Shown: in pieces, positions 1 through 5,908 of the stretch
Layout: each line of letters opens with the position of its first letter
Numbering within the stretch: position 1 is the stretch's first letter
From: Microcaldota archaeon
GTDB lineage: Archaea > Micrarchaeota > Micrarchaeia > Anstonellales > Bilamarchaeaceae
Assembly: GCA_013331535.1 (NCBI GenBank)
Contig: DUGF01000027.1
Coordinates: 9,136 to 23,780, forward strand
Length of the DNA: 14,645 nt
Direction of reading: 5' to 3'
Position numbers and translations under genes: made by a program
Notes under the pieces: model-generated
The model's database searches: none
What the model saw: the letters and a program-made list of their open reading frames with translations, nothing else
What the model was told of the DNA's origin: nothing

Positions 1-2040
1 TTGGTAGTTTCCGTGCGCAGAATAGAATCTACTGCGCTTCCAAAATCTGATTTTCCTGAAAAAATTGATGCACGGAGAGTACTCGAATTTTCCCCAACAA
101 AATTTTTAGACCAGGGATATCATGAAATTTTGAATGACTATTCTGTGATTCAGAAGATAATCTCCACGTCAAAGCTTGATATTTTTACTTCGGGAGCGGG
201 AGAAGAAAGAAAAGTCCCGCAAATGCAAACAATGGAAATCGAGTCAAAGGTAAAAGAAATAACCTCTGCGGCACTTGAAAGCAGGATGAAACTTGAGGAA
301 GTTACTGTACCGCCTCCAATAGAAGAATTTGAGGCTGAAAAAGGGCAAGAAGCGGAAAAAGTTTCTGCTGAAAAATCTCAAATTCAAAAGTCAGTTAAAC
401 TCTCCAAATCTTCTTCTGTTATGTCATTTGAATCTGATTTTGACAAGGAATTGGAATCCGAATTTAAGCTCGACGTAGAAACGGGAGAAAAAGAAAAAGC
501 ATTATCTTTTGAAAAACCCCCCGTAAAATCGTTTGAGACCGAAGCGAAAAAGTCTGAGAAACCGAAATTTGAAAGTTTCAAGGAAGAAAAAGAAGAAGTT
601 GTTGCCCCGCAATTTGAATTTGAAACCGAATCAGGGGGGGAAGCAAGGGAAGAAGCGCAAAAAGAGCAAAGAGAGTTTGAAACGGAAAAAGAAAGAAAAC
701 CCACTAAGTTTGCAACTCCTCCTGTTCCAGAAGAAAAAGAAAAGGCATTTGAAAAACCATCAGAAGAATCTTTGCCTGAAAACCAACCTGTTGTTGAAGA
801 AGTTCATCCCGAGCTCAAACATGCAGAGCCAAAGGTGCCTCCGCTTTTGTTGCAACGTTCTGAAGAAGCAGGAGCCCGGCATTTTGAAAAAATGGAAGAG
901 CATTTCAAGTCAGAATGGGGCGCGGGAATGAGTGAATCTGATATCCGAAAAAAGATGGTGGAGCTTACACGCGAGCTTTTCAAGGAAAAATTGACTACTC
1001 GTAAAGAGGAGTTGAAAGCGCAAATTGTGATGTTGAAGGGTATGCTTGGAAAAGGGGAGGGGGTGCCAGTAGTTTCCGCACCAATATCTGCTGTTTCCAA
1101 ATCCGGAAACGAAGAAGAAAAAGAAGTAGAAAAGCAGGATAAAAAGGCAAGGGCGTTGGCTGCACTGCGAGCCCTGAAGGAAAGGCGCAAGATCGGTGCT
1201 GGAAAAGATGCAGGAAAAGAAACTCCTGCTGTCCCAGAGCCTGCGGCAATTGCAAAGTCAGGCTATTCTACAGGATTGCTGGAAACAGTTTCAAACACCC
1301 AGCGCGTAGAGCTAACCTCGGCCAAAGAGAACGTCCTCTCATCATTTTCATCGAAAATCCAGGAGTTCAGGGATCAATTCAACTCTTCAGTTGCTGCATT
1401 GGAGGAAGACGAACGCGAAGAAGGCAAGAAGAAGGCCTATGATAAATTCATTTTCAGTCTCACAGCTTTGAAGAATCAGCTCCCGGCATTTTCAACAAAA
1501 TTCGAGTCATTTATTGCTAAGAAACACTCTGCCGAACTTGAGAAACTCAAGGAATCTGTTGAAAAAGAAGATCCAAAGGGCGCGGCAGCAGTTTCCGAGC
1601 GACTTGCGGCTCTTCAAAAATCTTATGCTGAGGAATTCGGAAATGTCCGTGATATAATATCCAGGAATATAGATTCTGTTATAGATTCAATGGGTCCGAT
1701 TGTTTTTGTTGCAAAAAAAGAGGCTGAAGAAGTGGAAAAGGGAGAGGCTGCGGAAAAAGAGAAAGAAGATGCCTCAGGCAAGAAAGGAGCAATCAAACCC
1801 AAAGAAAAGAAACTCGAAAAATCGGAAAAGTTTGAATCAGAGGACATCCTGCGTGAGGTAAATGGCATGGATGATGGCAGTCTTCTATACTATCTTCATT
1901 CCACTGATAAGGAAACCTACCGTCAGTATGAACGTAAGCACATATCCAAACATGAGGCTGTTTTCAAGGCAAAGCGGTTGATTGCAAAAGAACGTGGCAT
2001 GAGTGCGGTTCAACTTGCAAAATATTTCGGAAAAGGTTAG
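1..2040 (+). CDS. Large charged coiled-coil protein of unknown function, upstream of pilus platform genes (start uncertain, possibly 5' partial)
   Basis: The frame is open from the first base (a TTG) to a TAG stop, giving at least 679 residues. The true start may lie outside the window, because no ribosome binding site can be seen. I do not recognise the family. Roughly residues 75-290 are low-complexity, rich in Glu, Lys and Ser, with Phe scattered in short Phe-Glu motifs (SFEKP, SFETE, FEFETE, FEKP). Residues about 295-350 and 430-590 look like long amphipathic helices or coiled coils. A second charged linker follows, then a compact C-terminal block (about 613-679, starting SEDILREVNG) that looks folded and could be the conserved domain. 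No signal peptide or membrane segment is visible, so it is probably cytoplasmic. It lies 32 bases upstream of two TadC/FlaJ-like genes in the same direction, which suggests an accessory or scaffold role in that machine; this is inference. Confidence 0.75.
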   Translation: MVVSVRRIESTALPKSDFPEKIDARRVLEFSPTKFLDQGYHEILNDYSVIQKIISTSKLDIFTSGAGEERKVPQMQTMEIESKVKEITSAALESRMKLEEVTVPPPIEEFEAEKGQEAEKVSAEKSQIQKSVKLSKSSSVMSFESDFDKELESEFKLDVETGEKEKALSFEKPPVKSFETEAKKSEKPKFESFKEEKEEVVAPQFEFETESGGEAREEAQKEQREFETEKERKPTKFATPPVPEEKEKAFEKPSEESLPENQPVVEEVHPELKHAEPKVPPLLLQRSEEAGARHFEKMEEHFKSEWGAGMSESDIRKKMVELTRELFKEKLTTRKEELKAQIVMLKGMLGKGEGVPVVSAPISAVSKSGNEEEKEVEKQDKKARALAALRALKERRKIGAGKDAGKETPAVPEPAAIAKSGYSTGLLETVSNTQRVELTSAKENVLSSFSSKIQEFRDQFNSSVAALEEDEREEGKKKAYDKFIFSLTALKNQLPAFSTKFESFIAKKHSAELEKLKESVEKEDPKGAAAVSERLAALQKSYAEEFGNVRDIISRNIDSVIDSMGPIVFVAKKEAEEVEKGEAAEKEKEDASGKKGAIKPKEKKLEKSEKFESEDILREVNGMDDGSLLYYLHSTDKETYRQYERKHISKHEAVFKAKRLIAKERGMSAVQLAKYFGKG

Positions 2041-2050
2041 TTTTATAAAA
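2041..2050. promoter_or_regulatory. Possible internal TATA box (TTTTATAAAA palindrome)
   Basis: A perfect 10-base palindrome directly after the stop codon of the upstream gene is centred about 27 bases before the ATG at 2073. That is the archaeal TATA-to-start distance for a leaderless transcript. However, a good ribosome binding site (AAAGGTG, 2061-2067) lies between it and the ATG, which favours translation from a longer operon message. The site may therefore be a secondary promoter or chance. Confidence 0.25.
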
Positions 2051-2072
2051 CTGGATAGGTAAAGGTGTTTCA

Positions 2073-2948
2073 ATGGTTGCTAGAAGATTTATCCCTGCTC
2101 AGGATCGGCAAAGAAAATATAATCCGTTTACTCCTCTAGCAGAGCTTTTGCTTCCATATTTTCCGGATTTGAAAAAGAAACTGGTTGGCGGGCAGATCCA
2201 ACAGTCGCCCATCGAATTTCTCGAAAGAGCGGTAATGTCCACGATTTTTCTTTCAATAGCTCTTATCATTCTCACCACTATGTTTTTTGTGCGGATAAAC
2301 GCAACCCTACTCTATATTATTCCATTTATCGCCGTCTATCCGTTTCTTATATTTAGTTTTATGATGCTTTATCCTGATGCTTATCTAAAGAAAAGACAAA
2401 GGGAAATCGATCGGGATATAGTATTTGCAGGAAGGCATCTGGTAATTGCTCTTCGCTCAGGAATGCCGCTTTTCGATTCAATGGTCGGAGTTTCCTCTGG
2501 TCATGGCGAGGTTAGCAAAGAATTCAATTCTATTGTTGAAAAAGTTACAATTGGTACTCCTCTTTCACAGGCAATCCGCGAAGTTGCGCAAAACAATCCC
2601 TCAAAATCTTTTGTTCGCCTTACAATGCAGATCGCGAATGCCCTTTCTTCTGGCGCTGATGTTGCGAGTTCCCTGGACGCAGTTCTTGACCAGATTTCAA
2701 AGGAGCAGATGATTGATCTGAAGGAATATGGGCAAAAACTTACCCCCATGGTAATGTTCTTTATGATATTCGGGATTATCATGCCGTCGCTTGGTGTTGC
2801 GTTTGCAATAATCCTGTTTTCGTTGATAAGTGGCGGGAAAGTTGGGATAACCTCTTCGATTCTGGTGCTTGTGTTCGCGCTTATAGCTGTAGTTCAGTTC
2901 CTGTTCCTGGCAATGGTGGAAAATTCAAGACCAAATTACGTAGTTTAG
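2073..2948 (+). CDS. Type II secretion system F domain membrane protein (TadC/FlaJ-like), first of a tandem pair
   Basis: This 291-residue integral membrane protein is a probable platform subunit of an archaeal type IV-pilus-like or secretion machine. Such proteins sit in the membrane and couple the motor ATPase to filament assembly. Predicted membrane segments lie at about residues 54-73, 78-98, 224-252 and 260-282. Between the two pairs is a cytoplasmic helical T2SSF domain (about 112-220) with the typical RSGMPLFDSM stretch near 128-137 and the ANALSSGADVASSLDAVL region near 188-205. The ATG is preceded by AAAGGTG at 2061-2067. It lies 32 bases after the coiled-coil gene and 11 bases before a second T2SSF gene, so the three probably form one operon. 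No motor ATPase is present in the window. Family assignment is firm; the particular filament system is not resolved. Confidence 0.85.
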   Translation: MVARRFIPAQDRQRKYNPFTPLAELLLPYFPDLKKKLVGGQIQQSPIEFLERAVMSTIFLSIALIILTTMFFVRINATLLYIIPFIAVYPFLIFSFMMLYPDAYLKKRQREIDRDIVFAGRHLVIALRSGMPLFDSMVGVSSGHGEVSKEFNSIVEKVTIGTPLSQAIREVAQNNPSKSFVRLTMQIANALSSGADVASSLDAVLDQISKEQMIDLKEYGQKLTPMVMFFMIFGIIMPSLGVAFAIILFSLISGGKVGITSSILVLVFALIAVVQFLFLAMVENSRPNYVV

Positions 2949-2959
2949 GTGAAATTATT

Positions 2960-4015
2960 ATGACCACACGTTCATCTTTCTTTGAAATCTTCGGAAGGCT
3001 TTTATCCAGAGAACAGATACGCGACATAAGCAAGCACCTTTCTGCAGCAGGCATAGAATACTCGGCAGAGGCATTTGCAGGATACTTTGTTCTTAACGTG
3101 GTCATTCTCACTCTCCTGCTTGCATTTTCCATCTGGTATGTTCCTTCTCTCAATAAGATGGTGTTCGGTCTTGTTCTTGCCATACTTCCATCTGCATATG
3201 CAGAGGTTGTTGCAATACTCTCCGTGATGCTTGCAGTGTTCGTTGTATTTTTTGTCCTGTTTTTCTTTTTGTCATCTATCCTGGTAGTTCTGACCGAAGC
3301 GCGCAGAAAAGCACTTGAAGCAGCGCTTCCAGATTTTCTTATGCTTGTTGCAGCGAACATCCGTGCAGGAATGCCGCTTGACCAGGCAATGTGGTATTCT
3401 GCAAAACCGGAATTCGGATTAATCTCAACTGAAATAAAAGGCATAATAAAAAAATCATTCAGCGGGAGTTCTCTTTCATCCGTGCTTGACGAGCTTTCAG
3501 AAAGGTTTGATTCAAAGGTTTTTGCAAGAACTGTGTCGTTGATAAAGCAAGCATCTAATACAGGAGGAGAGCTTGCGGAAATCCTTGAACGCACCTCCCA
3601 GGATGCGCGCAATTCGTTTTTAATGAAAAAAGAAATCTCTGCCTCTCTTGTGTTGTACGAAATATTTGTATTCTTTTCCGCTGCGATAGGAACTCCATTT
3701 TTGTTCTCGGTTTCATCCAAGCTTATAGGAGTTCTTGAAAAGGCATTTACCTATCTTCCAGCTACAAAAACGTCTGTACAGCAATTTTCATTCTTCAAGC
3801 CAGTTGCCCCTCTGGTTACTTCAACTGAATTTTATTATTTCACTTTGGCGGCACTGCTTGTAACTTCAATATTCTCTTCATTCATCATAGGTGTGATTCG
3901 CACAGGTTCAAAGAACGAGGGAATTAAATTCCTTCCATTTGTTGCAGTGAGCGCATTCATAGTTTATTTCATCGTGTCCACGCTTTTGGATACGTTCTTT
4001 TCAAGCATTTCTTGA
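2960..4015 (+). CDS. Type II secretion system F domain membrane protein (TadC/FlaJ-like), second of a tandem pair
   Basis: This 351-residue membrane protein is a second, clearly different platform-type subunit. Membrane segments are predicted at about 40-60, 68-111 (one long or two short), 229-258, 293-313 and 322-345. The cytoplasmic T2SSF helical domain is at about 114-225, with the recognisable NIRAGMPLDQAM stretch (133-144) and a SNTGGELAEIL stretch (199-209). The ATG is preceded by AGGTGA at 2947-2952, which overlaps the stop codon of the preceding gene, so translation is probably coupled. Many archaeal pilus loci carry two adjacent T2SSF genes or one gene with two such domains; this pair fits that pattern. 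The stop codon directly abuts the palindromic element beginning at 4016. Confidence 0.85.
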   Translation: MTTRSSFFEIFGRLLSREQIRDISKHLSAAGIEYSAEAFAGYFVLNVVILTLLLAFSIWYVPSLNKMVFGLVLAILPSAYAEVVAILSVMLAVFVVFFVLFFFLSSILVVLTEARRKALEAALPDFLMLVAANIRAGMPLDQAMWYSAKPEFGLISTEIKGIIKKSFSGSSLSSVLDELSERFDSKVFARTVSLIKQASNTGGELAEILERTSQDARNSFLMKKEISASLVLYEIFVFFSAAIGTPFLFSVSSKLIGVLEKAFTYLPATKTSVQQFSFFKPVAPLVTSTEFYYFTLAALLVTSIFSSFIIGVIRTGSKNEGIKFLPFVAVSAFIVYFIVSTLLDTFFSSIS

Positions 4016-4104
4016 TTTGAAAAATGCAAATCATTTACAAATTGTGGGTTTGATACCCCGCTGCTTGCAGCGTCCACAATTTGTAAAGTAGTGACCGAAT
4101 GAGG

Positions 4105-4137
4105 CATGTCAAGAACGACGTTTCGTTCTTGAGCATG
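4105..4137. repeat. Hairpin A of the nested element
   Basis: The sequence 4109-4118 pairs perfectly with 4123-4132 around a CGTT loop (10 pairs). CATG at 4105-4108 and 4134-4137 extends the stem past one bulged G. It contains the 16-base motif GAACG-N6-CGTTC at 4113-4128. Confidence 0.75.
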
Positions 4138-4138
4138 T

Positions 4139-4162
4139 TCATGAACGTTGCGACGTTCATGA
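4139..4162. repeat. Hairpin B of the nested element
   Basis: The sequence 4139-4148 pairs perfectly with 4153-4162 around a TGCG loop (10 pairs). It carries the second GAACG-N6-CGTTC motif at 4143-4158, exactly 30 bases after the first. Confidence 0.75.
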
Positions 4163-4165
4163 CAT

Positions 4166-4188
4166 ACCCCGCCTGCTTGCAGCGGGGT
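4166..4188. repeat. Hairpin C of the nested element (GC-rich)
   Basis: ACCCCGC at 4166-4172 pairs with GCGGGGT at 4182-4188. After one bulged C (4173), TGC pairs with GCA, leaving a very tight TT loop. A near-copy of its 5' half is present at 4053-4072 in the preceding hairpin. Confidence 0.7.
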
Positions 4189-4216
4189 CTCTTCGGTCAC
4201 TTTGATTTTTCAAAGT

Positions 4217-4238
4217 TTTGAACGATATGTCGTTCGAA
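4217..4238. repeat. Hairpin D, outside the closed element, upstream of the pilin gene
   Basis: GAACGA (4220-4225) pairs with TCGTTC (4230-4235) around a TATG loop, and the stem extends by one G-T wobble and two A-T pairs. This is the third GAACG-N6-CGTTC motif. It lies about 50 bases before the pilin start codon, where a regulator or leader structure could act. Confidence 0.6.
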
Positions 4239-4240
4239 TT

Positions 4241-4285
4241 GATTATGAATTAATTTCGTGATAAATTATTATGGGGTGAAAAAAC
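4241..4285 (+). promoter_or_regulatory. Weak candidate promoter and ribosome binding site for the pilin gene
   Basis: The region is very A/T-rich. A weak TATA-like stretch around 4241-4253 would place transcription start near 4273. A clear ribosome binding site (GGGGTGA, 4273-4279) lies six bases before the ATG at 4286. The ribosome site is convincing; the promoter is not certain, since transcription could also read through from the platform genes. Confidence 0.4.
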
Positions 4286-4834
4286 ATGGTTGAAAAAAAT
4301 ATCCGCAGCCCGAAAGGCCAAGCTGCAATGGAGTATTTAATGACATACGGCTGGGCGATATTGGTTATCGTCATTGTTATTGCCGCACTATTGTTCCTGA
4401 ATCCGTTTAAGGCACCAGAAACCTGTTTGTTCCAGCAGCCTGGATTTAGCTGCTCTGAAGCAAAGCCACAGGTTTATGTTGGCGAAGACGGAGCGACAAA
4501 GGTCAGTATGAGAATCTACAACAAGCAGGGTCAGGTTGTTAAACTGAAGAAGGTTCTCTGCACGAATGTTGCCAGCGGTGATATTACCTCTGATAACGCA
4601 GACGATTTTTCAGCAGAGCCGAAGTCGGTTCCTGCTGGTGGAAGCGTTCTCTTTGCCGCAGATACGTCTGTGACCTGCAAGGATGAAAGCGGAAATGCAT
4701 TGCAATTGTCTGCAAACTCCGAGTTCAAGGGAATCATTGCATTGTGGTATAACTTTGACAATGATCCTGACCAGAGCATAGAACGGACAGCCACTGCAAC
4801 CTTAATTAGCACTGTGCTTGCAACCGGTCAGTAA
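4286..4834 (+). CDS. Class III signal peptide (pilin-like) secreted or filament protein
   Basis: This 182-residue protein has a basic N-terminus followed by the archaeal class III signal motif KGQAAMEYLMTYGWAIL (10-26) and a hydrophobic helix to about residue 38. A prepilin peptidase would be expected to cut between Gly11 and Gln12, leaving the helix as the filament core. The exposed part (about 42-182) has four cysteines (47, 56, 92, 131) that could form two disulfides, and looks beta-rich. The ATG has a strong ribosome binding site six bases upstream. It follows two TadC/FlaJ-like genes, so it is a natural candidate substrate of that machine, but the palindromic element between them suggests separate expression control. 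The signal peptide is clear. Whether this is a major pilin, a minor pilin or another surface protein is not resolved. Confidence 0.88.
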   Translation: MVEKNIRSPKGQAAMEYLMTYGWAILVIVIVIAALLFLNPFKAPETCLFQQPGFSCSEAKPQVYVGEDGATKVSMRIYNKQGQVVKLKKVLCTNVASGDITSDNADDFSAEPKSVPAGGSVLFAADTSVTCKDESGNALQLSANSEFKGIIALWYNFDNDPDQSIERTATATLISTVLATGQ

Positions 4835-4840
4835 TTCAGA

Positions 4841-4869
4841 TTTTTCTTTCTTTTTTTATTTTTTATTTT
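4841..4869 (+). terminator. Poly-T archaeal terminator after the pilin gene
   Basis: Several T runs (up to seven T) begin seven bases after the pilin stop codon, with no hairpin needed. This matches the T-tract mode of archaeal termination. It also separates the pilin from the following gene pair, which has its own promoter. Confidence 0.6.
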
Positions 4870-4903
4870 GGTTTAAATTATTGTGTAATCCTTTCTAGAT
4901 ATC

Positions 4904-4950
4904 TTTTTAAATTTCATAGGAGTAATATATTGGTTGCAAAGGGTGAACAA
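4904..4950 (+). promoter_or_regulatory. Promoter and ribosome binding site of the 80/232-residue gene pair
   Basis: A TATA-like TTTTTAAATTT at 4904-4914 would start transcription near 4934 and give a leader of about 17 bases. GGGTGA at 4941-4946 is a good ribosome binding site four bases before the ATG at 4951. This chooses the ATG over the upstream in-frame TTG at 4930. A second TATA-like stretch (about 4923-4930) would give a leaderless message instead. Confidence 0.5.
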
Positions 4951-5193
4951 ATGGAATTAATATCTATAAAAAATATGCCAAAAGAGGCAAAGATTCTATT
5001 ATTACGTGGATTAGGCTATTCATCAGACGGTACTTTTGTCCTTGATAGTTCTGGTCATAAAGTAAAGGATAGATATATCGAAGTCGAAGTGAAACTTTCT
5101 AATATGCTTATTTTTCCAGGAAGTACCATCATCCTTGACGATAATCCACTAAGCATTGCTTCTTATTTAGAGGAACACAAGAATGGACTCTAA
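4951..5193 (+). CDS. Small unknown protein, first gene of an overlapping pair
   Basis: The protein has 80 residues from the ATG chosen for its ribosome binding site. I do not recognise a named family. It has no signal peptide or membrane segment. The N-terminal half (MPKEAKILLLRGLGY, about 9-23) looks helical. The C-terminal half holds a tight, conserved-looking stretch, MLIFPGSTIILDDNPLSIAS (about 52-71), suggesting a small folded domain rather than a random frame. Its last 11 bases overlap the start of the 232-residue gene, so the two are translationally coupled and probably work together. Base composition is more A/T-rich than in the surrounding glycan and pilus genes. A two-gene regulator, defence or toxin-antitoxin-like cassette is possible, but no sequence motif supports a specific function. 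Confidence 0.7.
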   Translation: MELISIKNMPKEAKILLLRGLGYSSDGTFVLDSSGHKVKDRYIEVEVKLSNMLIFPGSTIILDDNPLSIASYLEEHKNGL

Positions 5194-5881
5194 TACTATT
5201 ATAAAAGATGCTGCAGAAGGGGCAGCAAAAGGTGCCTTAGAATTTAGTGCTGAAAAGATAGATCTACTAGTTAAGCGTTTTGCTCAAGGCGATCTCGCGT
5301 TCATTGAAGATGAAGCGAATATTCAATTGGTAAAAGATCAACGAAAAACACCAGAATGGAATCAATATATTAAATATATAAAAGATAAGGATTTGAGACT
5401 GCAACTCGAAATGGGTCTTTCTCTGAAGCGTTTGCAAAATGATAAATTAAAACGTAAGAGACTTCTTGATCTAAAACAAAAAATTCTTATAAAATACGGG
5501 GATCGTGGGGTTCATATAGCCCAATTGGTTCAAAACGGGCTTTTCGGTCGTTATGTTGGTCTTCTGGTTGGAAATACGAATAATGATAAAGAGATGGAAG
5601 AGGGGATCAACTCTGTTCTTCTTAATATCGATAGGTATGTCCTATTTGTTAAAGAAACTGATCAAGTTGAATATACCTCAAAAACAATCGTTACTCGTAT
5701 AAATGCCCTTGTCCCGAAAGCTATAATCATCTTTAGTCGCGGTCCTATAGCAGTCAAAATTGCTAAAAAAATTATAGAAAAAACCAAAAAAGAAATCATG
5801 GGTTATCGTTTTGAGAACCAAATTGATTTGAGTTCTTATCAACAATACGATTTTATCCTTAAAGTCCCCGATCAAATCTGA
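5183..5881 (+). CDS. Unknown 232-residue helical protein, second gene of an overlapping pair
   Basis: The ATG overlaps the end of the 80-residue gene by 11 bases, so the pair is one translational unit. The protein looks soluble. The N-terminal region (about 1-35) is helical with an EGAAKGALEFSAEKIDLL pattern. Next come an acidic stretch (FIEDEANIQLVKDQ, 40-53) and a strongly charged helical section (60-105). A HIAQLVQNGLFGRYVGLLVG stretch (111-130) resembles a conserved core helix. The C-terminal half (about 145-232) looks alpha/beta, with strand-like RYVLFVKE (151-158), KAIIIFSRG (179-187) and FILKVP (224-229), as in small Rossmann-like or sensor domains. I cannot name the family, and no catalytic motif is evident. 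The A/T-rich composition and position between a terminator and a convergent operon suggest an acquired module. Confidence 0.75.
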   Translation: MDSNTIIKDAAEGAAKGALEFSAEKIDLLVKRFAQGDLAFIEDEANIQLVKDQRKTPEWNQYIKYIKDKDLRLQLEMGLSLKRLQNDKLKRKRLLDLKQKILIKYGDRGVHIAQLVQNGLFGRYVGLLVGNTNNDKEMEEGINSVLLNIDRYVLFVKETDQVEYTSKTIVTRINALVPKAIIIFSRGPIAVKIAKKIIEKTKKEIMGYRFENQIDLSSYQQYDFILKVPDQI

Positions 5882-5908
5882 TTTCCTGTTTTATTTAATT
5901 CTCTTCTC
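5882..5908 (+). terminator. T/C-rich 3' end of the unknown gene pair
   Basis: A T-rich stretch follows the stop codon and runs into the 3' end of the convergent minus-strand gene, which ends only nine bases away. It may terminate plus-strand transcription. Support is only compositional. Confidence 0.3.

Larger units (their letters stand above)
4016..4214. repeat. Nested palindromic element with terminal inverted repeats (potential structured RNA or MITE-like element)
   Basis: Nearly all of these 199 bases can pair. The closing stem is 4016-4030 with 4201-4214 (14 pairs, one bulged G at 4026). Inside it, 4034-4047 pairs perfectly with 4074-4087 (14 pairs), with an inner CGCTGC/GCAGCG hairpin. 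A third stem, 4091-4103 with 4189-4200 (12 pairs, one bulge), closes a cloverleaf of three hairpins: 4105-4137, 4139-4162 and 4166-4188. It starts immediately after the stop codon at 4013-4015 and ends about 70 bases before the pilin ATG. It could be a mobile palindromic (MITE-like) element, a structured leader or processing site controlling pilin expression, or a non-coding RNA; the sequence alone does not decide. I recognise no known RNA family. A 78-codon antisense frame across it is a by-product of the repeats. Confidence 0.8.

Noticed and set aside
533..931. 132-codon plus-strand frame inside the coiled-coil gene
   Set aside because: It is a Lys-rich frame-shifted reading of the A-rich low-complexity coding region. 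It has no support as a separate gene.
2881..3720. 279-codon antisense open frame on the minus strand
   Set aside because: It lies wholly opposite two well-supported T2SSF genes, has no ribosome site or TATA box of its own, and its Ser/Thr/Arg-rich translation shows no domain. It is a codon-bias shadow.
3964..4200. 78-codon antisense open frame over the palindromic element
   Set aside because: It exists only because the inverted repeats lack stops in that frame. It crosses the end of the T2SSF gene and encodes no recognisable protein.
4091..4200. Cloverleaf fold resembling a tRNA
   Set aside because: Arm lengths (10-12 pairs), missing conserved D- and T-loop bases, no anticodon loop of seven and no acceptor end rule out a tRNA.
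4016..4238. CRISPR array
   Set aside because: The repeats are inverted, short and irregularly spaced (30 and 77 bases), and there are no unit-length spacers or cas genes.
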